Part shown: in pieces, positions 1-6,728 of the stretch | How the letters are laid out: every line of letters begins with the position of its first letter | How positions within the stretch are numbered: the stretch's first letter is position 1 | Assembly: GCA_937975745.1 (NCBI GenBank) | Contig: CALJUK010000693.1 | Location: forward strand, 1-6,728 | Origin: an uncultured Planctomycetaceae bacterium | GTDB lineage: Bacteria; Planctomycetota; Planctomycetia; Planctomycetales; Planctomycetaceae | Direction of reading: 5' to 3' | Length of the DNA: 6,728 nt | The notes under the pieces: generated by a model | The model's input: the letters and a program-made list of their open reading frames with translations, nothing else | The model's database searches: none | Told to the model about the DNA's origin: nothing | Translations under genes and position numbers: made by a program

Positions 1-16
1 ATCCAAGGAGATCGTA

Positions 17-2164
17 TCACCCCCCGCAAGATGCGGATTGTATGACGGTTACCAACTTGCCGTCGAACGGTTCGAGAATCCGCAGTTGCTTTCCTTCCAA
101 CGCGGAATAGCAGTCCGGCAGGTCAAATGACTGCAGCACCCCCGGCAGCATCCCCGAAAGTGGCCAATCGTACCGCTTTGCTTCCGCGATGCCGGCATAC
201 GATGTCAGTGGTTGCTTCAGCGTCACCTGTGTCACGTTGTCGGCAAACAGGGCAGCAAAGGTGGCCGGTAGCGTACCGTACTTCAAGCCGACCACGTGAA
301 CCTGGTCGTGCCCGATCGATTTCAGCCAGGCAAGAACACGAAGCACATCGAATGTTCGTTGACCCAGATACGGCTGGTCGAGCATGAGCGAATGAATCGC
401 GTAGAAATAGTCAGAACCGTAGGGAAGTTGATAACTCTGAGTCCCGCCACAGGTGTTCGGTCGCGACTCTCCCACTCCGCGCACATCGCACGTGAACACA
501 GCCGACTCGGGCTCTGCCTTCACGACGTCTTGTAACAGCGGCTCGTTCTTCAGTTCGACGTCGCTCGACAGGTGAGAGACGTACAACACAGCCCGCGGGC
601 CACTTTGCGGAGGTCGAGACATCAGCGTCTCCTGCGACAGCCGGTACACAGGAACGAGAATTCCCGGTTCTGTCTCGACAAGGTAGTTCGCCGCATGGGC
701 GGTCGGATACCCCTTCGCCGACATCACACGTGGAATCCGGTAGTCGGGAACTCCGTTGACTTCCGGAAGTCGCAGTGTCCGCCGAACCAGCGTGCGCAAC
801 TCGTCTCCGACGGGGCGTTTTCGTTCGCTGGCCAACCGACGAGACTTCTCCGCAGTGAACTCGTAGATGGGACGGGATTGTAGTTCGACCACCTGTCCCC
901 GCGGCGCGCAGTAGAGCTTTTCGTCCGGCTCGAGCGTCAGCTCTGGTTCCGTTTGAAGATCGCTGACTCCCGTGACACGATTGAACCAGCGATACATCGC
1001 CTGGCGATTCTCGACCGAGTATCCATGATACGTCGGCCCCATGAACAAGCTGATGTTGTCGGGGTGGCCCAGCGCGGTGTACAGCCGCTTGAGACGACCG
1101 TAAGACTCTTCCAAACCACGCGCATCAAAGAAGTCTTTTTCCTGGCCCAACAGAATGACCGGTTTGGGGGCCATCGCGGCAATGAAGTCGGAGTGATCCA
1201 GGCCGAGCGCAATCGCCTGCGGTGGGCATTGCTCGGTATCGGCAGGGAGTTCGTTTTCCAGGTTGCGACTGAATCTGGTGACGAAACAACTGGGAGCCGC
1301 CATCGTATAGCGGTCGTCCAGGCCACATAACCAGGTGGTCATCGTACCGCCACCAGAATTACCCGTCACACCGATCTGCTGTGGATCGACTTCCGGCCGC
1401 GTGAGGAGATAGTCCAGAGCGCGAATTCCGTCCCAGGCCCGCCACGTGCCTAAGAAGTCGCCCACGAGAAATTGCTGGTTTCCCCCGTAGAGGTGCTCAC
1501 CAACGCCCGGACGAATCTCGGACTTCAAATCTTTGTCGGGATACTGCAACCGCTCGCCTTGGCTGATCGGATCGTAAATCAGCACAACATATCCCTGCCG
1601 CGCGAGCCCCTGTGCAAACGATTGGTACGCACCGGCCGCCTTTCCGTTTGTCGAATGGCCACAGGTTCCAATCACACCCGGTGACGGAGTCTTCTTGCCG
1701 TCGGGGACGTACAGATTGGCCGTCACCAGAAAGCCCGGTCGGCTTTCGAAGATCACGTTTTCGACATGGTAGCCGTCGCGATCCAATCTCCCTGTCACTC
1801 GAGCCTTGAGGTCTGCCTTCTCCGGAAACGGGCCGAATGACTGGCGGATTTTCCACCTCACTTCCTCGACATAGCCCTCGGCATCGGCCTTTGACTTGAT
1901 CGCATCGCGACGTCGATTGGCGGCCTCTTCGATCTCGGCAACCCGGTCGACAAAATACTCGTGCACCATCCGGGGAAGCCGGTTTCGCTGCGTGTCGTCA
2001 GCGGCCTGGAACGCGTTCGCCAGATTCTCTGTCACCTGGGGGACGACGTTGATCAGACCGCAGGATGTCGCCAGCAGGCCCCCCTGCTTCAACAGGTTCC
2101 GACGCGAAATTGGGCGAGACATGCGTGTGACAGGTTTGGCCGTGAAATCAGGCTGTTTGCTCAT
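17..2164 (-). CDS. Tat-exported two-domain alpha/beta hydrolase (acetylxylan esterase-like)
   Basis: A 715-residue protein, probably an esterase acting on a carbohydrate ester or similar substrate outside the cytoplasm; the substrate is not evident from sequence. The N-terminus has a Tat-type signal (SRRNLLK, residues 20-26) followed by a short hydrophobic stretch to about residue 42. Domain 1 (about 90-395) has an alpha/beta-hydrolase fold: strand and turn LIYDPISQGER (Asp198), nucleophile elbow GNSGGG with Ser270, a likely acid Asp344 or Asp347 (EKDFFD), and His380 (YHGYS). Domain 2 (about 520-715) repeats the fold (DVRGVGES, 560-567), but its elbow reads GLKYG with Lys628 where Ser is expected, so it is probably non-catalytic. 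I chose the ATG at 2164, which has AGGA about 12 bases upstream and puts the twin-arginine motif near residue 20. An in-frame start at 2227 adds 21 residues, and Met15 (2122) is also possible. Fold and class are fairly sure; the substrate is inference from family resemblance to the AXE1/dienelactone hydrolase group. Confidence 0.85.
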   Translation of the reverse strand: MSKQPDFTAKPVTRMSRPISRRNLLKQGGLLATSCGLINVVPQVTENLANAFQAADDTQRNRLPRMVHEYFVDRVAEIEEAANRRRDAIKSKADAEGYVEEVRWKIRQSFGPFPEKADLKARVTGRLDRDGYHVENVIFESRPGFLVTANLYVPDGKKTPSPGVIGTCGHSTNGKAAGAYQSFAQGLARQGYVVLIYDPISQGERLQYPDKDLKSEIRPGVGEHLYGGNQQFLVGDFLGTWRAWDGIRALDYLLTRPEVDPQQIGVTGNSGGGTMTTWLCGLDDRYTMAAPSCFVTRFSRNLENELPADTEQCPPQAIALGLDHSDFIAAMAPKPVILLGQEKDFFDARGLEESYGRLKRLYTALGHPDNISLFMGPTYHGYSVENRQAMYRWFNRVTGVSDLQTEPELTLEPDEKLYCAPRGQVVELQSRPIYEFTAEKSRRLASERKRPVGDELRTLVRRTLRLPEVNGVPDYRIPRVMSAKGYPTAHAANYLVETEPGILVPVYRLSQETLMSRPPQSGPRAVLYVSHLSSDVELKNEPLLQDVVKAEPESAVFTCDVRGVGESRPNTCGGTQSYQLPYGSDYFYAIHSLMLDQPYLGQRTFDVLRVLAWLKSIGHDQVHVVGLKYGTLPATFAALFADNVTQVTLKQPLTSYAGIAEAKRYDWPLSGMLPGVLQSFDLPDCYSALEGKQLRILEPFDGKLVTVIQSASCGG

Positions 2165-2392
2165 GCTGGAGTCAGTTCCTCGTCTGCGAGTTTCAAAGGA
2201 CAACGTCCCTCTACGATACCAGTCCATCCGGGCTCAAGATACACCCGACATGGCGGCCGATGGCCTCCTGAGATGATGGGGCAGCGTACGATTTCGGCAG
2301 CAACTGCCTGATTTTACCATTGCATACAAACAGCCGGCCCCATTCCGGCCAGTATTCGATGAAACAGATTCACGTTCACCGACGGATCGCCA
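2165..2392. promoter_or_regulatory. Divergent intergenic region with two small dyads
   Basis: This 228-base gap separates the divergently transcribed hydrolase and MutS-like genes, so both promoters should lie here. I could not assign convincing -35/-10 pairs. Two inverted repeats are visible. One is GGCAG-CAA-CTGCC at 2296-2308, followed on the plus strand by a short T-rich run. The other is GCCGG/CCGGC at 2333-2337 and 2345-2349 with a 7-base loop. Either could be an operator or a weak hairpin. No credible coding region is seen here other than possible upstream extension of the hydrolase to 2227. Confidence 0.4.
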
Positions 2393-4312
2393 GTGACGGA
2401 TCGTAGCGAACCAGTCCCGGACGACACAGGCCCCGAGCCGATCTCGCCCTCGCGACCGACGCCCCACGAGGAATATCGGCGGCGTTTGTCCGAGTCCGAG
2501 CAGGAAGTCTGTCGACAAAGTCGGCTGGATGCCGCCTTCTCGACGGCGCGTGGCGTCGTTTTTCTCGCGGGCGTCGCTCTGCTGATCTTCGATTGGCCTG
2601 TCGATTCGATCCGCTGGCCATTGGCAGTTGCGGTATGGCTCGGTTTCGTCGGCTCGATTGCCGCCCACAACACGTTCCACGCCAAGCTGTCGCGCGCCCG
2701 CAGGCGTGTGTCGCTCTACCAGACGAACCTGCAACGGTTGGTGGGAGACTATCGCGACCCGAATCCCTCTGGACTGGAATACCTGGATCCGAATCATCCT
2801 TATGCGGGCGATCTCGACATCTTTGGCGATGGCTCGCTGTTTCAGCACCTCGATCGAACTCGAACTCGGCCCGGTGCGCAAACACTGGCAAACTGGCTTC
2901 TCACACCGGTCAATACTGACGAGGCGCTGTCACGCCAGGCGGCCGTCCGCTGGCTGCAGGACCAACTCGACCTGCGAGAACAACTTGCTTTGCTGCAGGT
3001 GGACGTCACCCAGAGCGTGGGCGAATCGCGGCTACCCGACTGGGGACTTGAACCGGCCGAACGGCTTTCGTTTCCGTATCTGCTGACGGCGCGGTTGCTG
3101 GGTCTGGCCACCACCATCAGCATCGTCGGTTACTTGTTCGGCAACGTGCGACTATCGGTTCTATTGATTTGCGTGCTGGCACAAACGGCCGTCCTTCTGG
3201 CAGCCCGCAACCAGATTCTTCGCTCACAGGACGAAGCGGACCGCATTCTACCCGGCCTGAAGATGCTCTCGCGCGTGCTCCATGTGATTGAGACAGCCGA
3301 ACTGACCGAGCCTCGTGTCCGTGCACTGCAAGACCGGCTGCGTGTAAACGGCATCCTCGCATCGCAGCAGATCGGTCGGTTATACGGACACATCGTCAGC
3401 CTGCAAACGCAACTGCGCAGTCAGGCATTCGCCCCAATCGCCTGGATGCTTAGCCTGCCCGTCAGTCGTGTCCACGCCATCGAGACCTGGCGGGCACGCG
3501 TCGGCCAGCATGTGCCCGATTGGCTCGCAAGCCTGGGCGAGTTCGAAGCACTCTGCAGTCTGGCAGCATTTGCCTACGAGCATACCGAATGTCACTTTCC
3601 GGAAATCTCGGCTGGCTCCCCCAAGTTTCACGCAGAGCAGATTGCCCACCCGCTGCTCCCCAACGCATCGGCCATCAGAAATGACGTCACGTTGGACGCC
3701 CGACATCGACTGATCGTCATCAGCGGCTCGAACATGTCGGGCAAGAGTACTCTCCTGCGAACAGTCGGCGTTAACACTGTACTGGCACTCGCCGGTGCAC
3801 CAGTCCGTGCTCGCTCGCTGCAACTCTCGCCGATGCAAGTCGCTACGGCCATGCGGGTGCGAGACTCGCTGCAAGCCGGAGCATCGCTGTTCTACACGGC
3901 TGTCGCGAGGCTTGCGGAAGTCATTCGCTTCACCGTCGGCGCGTTCCCCGTGCTGTTCCTGCTGGACGAAATCCTGCAGGGGACCAACTCGCACGATCGT
4001 CGCCTGGGAGCCGAAAGTATTATCCGATCGCTGGTCGACGCAGGTGCCATTGGCCTGGTGACGACACATGACCTGGCTTTGACGAACATTGTTGATCGTA
4101 TTGGAGAGACAGCCCGAAACGCCCACTTCGAAGATCGTCTGGAAGATGGGCAAATGCTGTTCGACTACCAAATGCGCGACGGAGTCGTCGCCCACAGTAA
4201 TGCGCTCGCGCTGATGCAGATGCTGGGCATTGAAGTGACCGGCAACGGGGGATCAGTCGAGTCGCGGCCCGCCGAAGTCGACTCGTCCGCCGAAGAAGAT
4301 TCGCTGCGGTAA
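2393..4312 (+). CDS. Membrane-anchored MutS-family ATPase
   Basis: A 639-residue MutS-like protein. The C-terminal part is a MutS-type ABC ATPase domain: Walker A GSNMSGKST (445-453, Lys451), Walker B VLFLLDE (520-526, Asp525 and Glu526) followed by ILQGTN, and switch His559 in TTHDLALT. Upstream is a MutS core-like region with DIFGDGSLFQHLDRT (142-156) and GEFEAL (382-387) before FPEIS. The mismatch-recognition and connector domains of true MutS, including the Phe-x-Glu wedge, are absent, and the length is well below the roughly 850 residues of MutS. Four hydrophobic segments form two hairpins: about 52-68 with 75-92, and about 233-251 with 254-271; the second lies inside the core region. 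The first 30 residues are polar and Pro-rich. The start is GTG at 2393 with a weak GGA six bases before it; an in-frame stop at 2360-2362 rules out a much longer N-terminus. Its gene ends 19 bases from the convergent mgtE gene. A role in mismatch repair should not be assumed; the function is unknown. Confidence 0.88.
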   Translation: MTDRSEPVPDDTGPEPISPSRPTPHEEYRRRLSESEQEVCRQSRLDAAFSTARGVVFLAGVALLIFDWPVDSIRWPLAVAVWLGFVGSIAAHNTFHAKLSRARRRVSLYQTNLQRLVGDYRDPNPSGLEYLDPNHPYAGDLDIFGDGSLFQHLDRTRTRPGAQTLANWLLTPVNTDEALSRQAAVRWLQDQLDLREQLALLQVDVTQSVGESRLPDWGLEPAERLSFPYLLTARLLGLATTISIVGYLFGNVRLSVLLICVLAQTAVLLAARNQILRSQDEADRILPGLKMLSRVLHVIETAELTEPRVRALQDRLRVNGILASQQIGRLYGHIVSLQTQLRSQAFAPIAWMLSLPVSRVHAIETWRARVGQHVPDWLASLGEFEALCSLAAFAYEHTECHFPEISAGSPKFHAEQIAHPLLPNASAIRNDVTLDARHRLIVISGSNMSGKSTLLRTVGVNTVLALAGAPVRARSLQLSPMQVATAMRVRDSLQAGASLFYTAVARLAEVIRFTVGAFPVLFLLDEILQGTNSHDRRLGAESIIRSLVDAGAIGLVTTHDLALTNIVDRIGETARNAHFEDRLEDGQMLFDYQMRDGVVAHSNALALMQMLGIEVTGNGGSVESRPAEVDSSAEEDSLR

Positions 4313-4331
4313 GCAGTCTTCACGAGGCCAA

Positions 4332-5672
4332 TCAGCCCAGCAGCCAAGCGGCAATGCTGAAGTACGTCACGACTCCCAACATGTCCATTTGCGCCGCGAT
4401 CAATGGGTTGGACATGAGCGCCGGGTCCATCCCCAGCTTACGGAGCGCCAGCGGTAGAAGCGACCCGGTCACCGTTCCAAACACGACGACCAGAAAGACC
4501 GTCGACGCGACGACAGACGCTTCGGAAACGGACACGAAACAGGCTGCCGACAAAAAGCCCAACAACATCAGGCTCGACGCCAGGATCAACGCGACCCACA
4601 TTTCGCGACGAGACATCTTAAGATGGTCCGTGGACGACATCTTGTCGACAGCGATGGCGCGGATCACGAGTGTCGCCGACTGCGAACCGGCATTTCCTCC
4701 ACTGGCTAGAACCAGCGGAATAAACAGTACCATCCACGGATACCGCATACTGACCGGCTCGAAATAGCTGATTACACCAGCCGTCAGAAAGGCCGCGCCC
4801 AACAGCACAACCAACCAAATTCCGCGTTTCCAGGTGATCGTCCTCAGGGGCGTCGACATGTAACTGTCTTCCAGCGGTTCGACAGCCGCCAGACGATAGG
4901 TGTCCTCGGTGGCTTCTTCACGCAACACGTCCAGGACATCGTCGTGCGTGACAATGCCGACCAGACGGTTCTGATCGTCGACGACCGGAATCGCAATGAA
5001 GTCGTAGCGGGCGAGTTCGTTGGCGACGAATTCCTGATCGTCATCGACCCGCACCGAGATTGCTTCCCGATTCGTAATTGCCGAGACAAGCGTGGACGGT
5101 TTCGCCAGAATCAGGTCTCGTAATGACACGACACCCTGCAGCCGACGCCCTTCATCCAGAATGAAGATGTAATAGATCGTTTCGCGATTTGGTGCCTGCT
5201 GCCTCAGTCGTTGTAACGCTTCGGCAACCGTGATGTCACCCGGCAGCGATGCGTACTCGGTCGTCATGATCGAGCCGGCGCTATCGTCTGGATACGACAG
5301 CAACTTGCGAATGTCGCTCCGTTCCGCCTGTGCCATCAACGGCAGGATCGAGTCGATGTGGTCTTGATCAAGCCGAGAGAGCAGGTCGACCCGGTCGTCG
5401 GCCGACATTTCTTCGATCAGGGCTGACAGCGGCTTCCGCCCGATCACATCGACCAGCGCCACCTGTTGCGTGATCGGAATGAACTCGAAAATTTCCGCCT
5501 GTCGCGAGACGTCGCTGCAACTGAGGACTCGCCAGACCGCCTCGGGACTCAGTTCCGCCAAGATCTCGGCCGTTACCGCCGGGTGAAAGATCTGGCAGAG
5601 TTCCTTCATCGAGTCGACGTCCGACTCGTCAAGCATCACCTGTAAGTCAGGCAGAAACAGTTGCTTGTACAT
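4332..5672 (-). CDS. mgtE: Magnesium channel/transporter MgtE
   Basis: A 446-residue MgtE, full length for the family, which imports Mg2+ through the inner membrane as a homodimer and closes when cytosolic Mg2+ is high. Domains in order: N-terminal superhelical domain (about 1-130, with HPAVTAEILAEL and ADDRVDLLSRL), paired CBS domains (about 135-200 and 200-257) ending in VTHDDVLDVL and EEATED, a connecting plug helix (about 258-282), and a five-helix membrane domain (about 284-446). Signature residues are present: ASGGNAGSQS (323-332), GMDPA (414-418), and Asp430 near the end in AQMDMLG, which aligns with the pore Asp432 of the Thermus thermophilus channel. The ATG at 5672 has a good Shine-Dalgarno, GAGG at 5680-5683, seven bases before the start. 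It lies downstream of rpsI on the same strand but beyond a strong terminator, so it is probably a separate transcription unit. Nothing looks truncated. Confidence 0.96.
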   Translation of the reverse strand: MYKQLFLPDLQVMLDESDVDSMKELCQIFHPAVTAEILAELSPEAVWRVLSCSDVSRQAEIFEFIPITQQVALVDVIGRKPLSALIEEMSADDRVDLLSRLDQDHIDSILPLMAQAERSDIRKLLSYPDDSAGSIMTTEYASLPGDITVAEALQRLRQQAPNRETIYYIFILDEGRRLQGVVSLRDLILAKPSTLVSAITNREAISVRVDDDQEFVANELARYDFIAIPVVDDQNRLVGIVTHDDVLDVLREEATEDTYRLAAVEPLEDSYMSTPLRTITWKRGIWLVVLLGAAFLTAGVISYFEPVSMRYPWMVLFIPLVLASGGNAGSQSATLVIRAIAVDKMSSTDHLKMSRREMWVALILASSLMLLGFLSAACFVSVSEASVVASTVFLVVVFGTVTGSLLPLALRKLGMDPALMSNPLIAAQMDMLGVVTYFSIAAWLLG

Positions 5673-5766
5673 GCCGTGACCTCACTCGTTTACCCCGGAG
5701 AGGCGCCGATTGCCGGGGAACGACTCTGCCAGAAGAAAACGTGGCAGGATGTCATCCGACCCGATG
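5673..5766 (-). promoter_or_regulatory. mgtE 5' leader with two inverted repeats
   Basis: Between the terminator and mgtE the minus-strand leader holds two perfect six-base inverted repeats. In RNA order, CTGCCA (5747-5742) pairs with TGGCAG (5731-5726) around a 10-base loop. After seven bases, CCCCGG (5718-5713) pairs with CCGGGG (5698-5693) around a 14-base loop that contains GGCGCC. The second stem ends about nine bases before the GAGG ribosome-binding site, so it could affect translation. I recognise no M-box (ykoK) aptamer, and no clear promoter hexamers. Confidence 0.35.
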
Positions 5767-5800
5767 AAAAAACCCCGGCCGAGGAACACTCGGCAGGGGC
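5767..5800 (-). terminator. Rho-independent terminator after rpsI
   Basis: On the minus strand this is a GC-rich hairpin followed at once by six T residues (5772-5767). The arms are CCCC/GGGG (5799-5796 with 5776-5773), one A-G/T-C mismatch position (5795, 5777), and GCCGAG/CTCGGC (5794-5789 with 5783-5778) around a five-base loop (5788-5784). The plus strand has no T-run after the stem, so it acts leftward. It lies 132 bases past the rpsI stop and 94 bases before the mgtE start, and most simply ends the rplM-rpsI transcript. The 5801-5932 stretch between it and rpsI holds nothing else I can recognise. Confidence 0.85.
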
Positions 5801-5932
5801 TTCTCAAATTAATACGACGCTTACGACGAAACCAGTGTCCGCTGCCCTTCGCGACATCCATTGAGGACTGCCCCGTCGAAGACCGCAGAACGATGTCTAC
5901 CGATTCCGGAAGCGAGTTGCCAATCTCGCAGA

Positions 5933-6544
5933 TTAGCGCTTGGAGAACTGGAAGCTGCGGCGGGCCTTCTTCTTGCCATATTTCTTCCGTTCGACCATAC
6001 GGCCATCACGGGTGAGAAATCCGCCGTCACTGAGTTTCGAGTGGATCGAGTTATCGCGTGCTTCCAGAGCGCGGGCAATTCCCAGCACAATAGCGCCGGC
6101 TTGGCCGGTCGTTCCGCCACCAGAAACGCGAATCCAGATATCAACCTTGCCCAAAGCTCCAGTCGCCCGCAGCGGTGCTTCGATGGAACTTTGATCGCGA
6201 TCGGTATGGAAGTACTCTTCCAGGGTACGGCCGTTGATGGTCAACTTTCCATTGCCATCCTTAATCCGAACTCTGGCAACCGACGTCTTGCGACGGCCGG
6301 TCCCCATCGCCACGCCGAAGCGATCGATCTTGCCACGAACGTTCGCCGTGTGCTCTTCTTCCGCGTCAGCCTCGCCGGGTGCGCCCTGGCCGATCGTCAG
6401 TTCCTCAGCGAGAGTACTGGGCGATTCGCCGGTCGCAGCCGACTCTTCCGTCACTGATTCGCTTGCAACCGATTTGGTTTCATTCTCAGCCACTGGGCTG
6501 ACTTCCGCATCCGAACCAACGTCTTCGGGATTTTCATTCAGCAT
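5933..6544 (-). CDS. rpsI: 30S ribosomal protein S9 with acidic N-terminal extension
   Basis: S9 (uS9) of the small ribosomal subunit, whose C-terminal tail reaches the P-site tRNA region. From the ATG at 6544 it is 203 residues; the conserved S9 domain is about residues 76-203, with GTGRRKTSVARV (81-92), the SGGGTTGQAGAIVLGIARAL core, the basic DGRMVERKKYGKKKARR region and the terminal SFQFSKR. The first 66 residues are a low-complexity extension with 18 Asp/Glu and a single Lys, absent from E. coli S9 (130 residues). No Met lies between residue 1 and the S9 domain, so the extension is real if translation begins at any Met here. An alternative TTG start at 6598 adds 18 residues, with GAGG only a few bases upstream. 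The ATG at 6544 has only a weak purine stretch before it, so the start is uncertain. It follows rplM, as in most bacteria, and is presumably co-transcribed with it. Confidence 0.94.
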   Translation of the reverse strand: MLNENPEDVGSDAEVSPVAENETKSVASESVTEESAATGESPSTLAEELTIGQGAPGEADAEEEHTANVRGKIDRFGVAMGTGRRKTSVARVRIKDGNGKLTINGRTLEEYFHTDRDQSSIEAPLRATGALGKVDIWIRVSGGGTTGQAGAIVLGIARALEARDNSIHSKLSDGGFLTRDGRMVERKKYGKKKARRSFQFSKR

Positions 6545-6662
6545 GGGAATCCGACGATTCAATGGGGACTTGATGTTGTCCGATTGTCCGTTTGCCAACG
6601 CCTCTGAGGCGGTTAGCCTGAAATGCCGTACTGGGGACCAACGGTCGCGGTCCTCGGTCAGC
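6545..6662 (-). other. rplM-rpsI intercistronic spacer with two dyads
   Basis: A 118-base spacer, unusually long for this pair if the ATG at 6544 is used, or 64 bases if TTG 6598 is the start. It contains GGACC/GGTCC arms at 6635-6639 and 6649-6653 with a nine-base loop, and the palindrome CGCCTC-T-GAGGCG at 6599-6611 (CGCCTC-A-GAGGCG on the minus strand), directly before the TTG codon. Neither is followed by a T-run in the direction of transcription, so they are not typical terminators. Confidence 0.35.
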
Positions 6663-6728
6663 TTACGAATTCAATAGGTACTCAGGGAACGCGGCTGGCT
6701 GCTGCGCCTGATGGGGATGTTCAACCCC
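6663..6728 (-). CDS. rplM: 50S ribosomal protein L13, C-terminal fragment
   Basis: The last 21 codons and TAA stop (6663-6665) of a gene that enters from the right edge. The peptide reads GVEHPHQAQQPAAFPEYLLNS. The EHPHQAQQP motif is the typical C-terminal signature of L13 (uL13), a large-subunit protein needed early in assembly. The tail after QQP is somewhat longer than in E. coli L13. Position directly before rpsI supports the call. The rest of the gene is outside the window. Confidence 0.9.
   Translation of the reverse strand, partial: GVEHPHQAQQPAAFPEYLLNS

Noticed and set aside
2234..2881. A 215-codon minus-strand frame over the 5' part of the MutS-like gene
   Set aside because: It overlaps the core-domain codons of the plus-strand gene and would fill the divergent promoter region. 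No family resemblance was seen.
3380..4195. A 271-codon open frame antisense to the MutS-like gene
   Set aside because: The opposite frame encodes clear Walker A and Walker B motifs. The antisense product is low-complexity and resembles nothing; it is a by-product of GC-rich codon use.
4313..4331. Possible bidirectional terminator between the convergent MutS-like and mgtE genes
   Set aside because: The 19-base gap has no stem with a T-run in either direction. Termination must occur inside the opposing gene or depend on Rho.
5810..5818. TAATACGAC, resembling the start of a T7 RNA polymerase promoter
   Set aside because: Only the first nine bases match; the following bases diverge from the phage consensus and no phage gene is nearby. 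It is a chance match.
5682..5861. A 59-codon minus-strand reading frame from an ATG at 5861, ending just before mgtE
   Set aside because: It runs straight through the intrinsic terminator and both leader hairpins, and its product has no recognisable features. It is more likely non-coding.
5673..5932. M-box (ykoK) magnesium riboswitch upstream of mgtE
   Set aside because: I could not find the conserved aptamer segments of that class. Only simple hairpins and a terminator are visible, so no riboswitch is annotated.
5861..6457. A 198-codon plus-strand frame opposite rpsI
   Set aside because: It lies over the conserved S9 coding sequence and has no recognisable motif; it is an antisense shadow.

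Overview
The window looks like ordinary chromosomal DNA from a GC-rich bacterium, most likely a planctomycete (Planctomycetota). That assignment is inferred from the gene set: a large Tat-exported two-domain 'acetylxylan esterase-type' alpha/beta hydrolase, a membrane-anchored MutS-like ATPase, and weak or absent Shine-Dalgarno signals before some genes. No rRNA or other taxonomic marker is present to confirm it. I see no mobile element, CRISPR array, tRNA or phage gene, and no convincing new multi-gene system.

Layout, left to right. Positions 17-2164 (minus) encode a secreted serine hydrolase with two tandem alpha/beta-hydrolase folds; the second has lost its nucleophile serine. A 228-base divergent intergenic region (2165-2392) separates it from a plus-strand gene (2393-4312) for a MutS-family ATPase that keeps the core and ATPase domains, lacks the mismatch-recognition domain, and carries four predicted membrane segments in two hairpins. 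That gene converges, with a 19-base gap, on a minus-strand mgtE magnesium channel gene (4332-5672). Upstream of mgtE on the same strand lie a structured leader, a strong intrinsic terminator (5767-5800), then rpsI (ribosomal protein S9 with a long acidic N-terminal extension, 5933-6544) and the last 21 codons of rplM (L13, 6663-6728, cut by the window edge).

How the genes relate. rplM-rpsI is the near-universal L13-S9 pair and should be co-transcribed from the right edge, ending at the 5767-5800 terminator. mgtE then probably has its own promoter or depends on read-through. The hydrolase and the MutS-like gene are divergent and could share a control region, but nothing shows that they work together. 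The most interesting points are the membrane-embedded MutS-like protein, the Lys-for-Ser change in the second hydrolase domain, the acidic S9 extension, and the terminator plus hairpins in front of mgtE.
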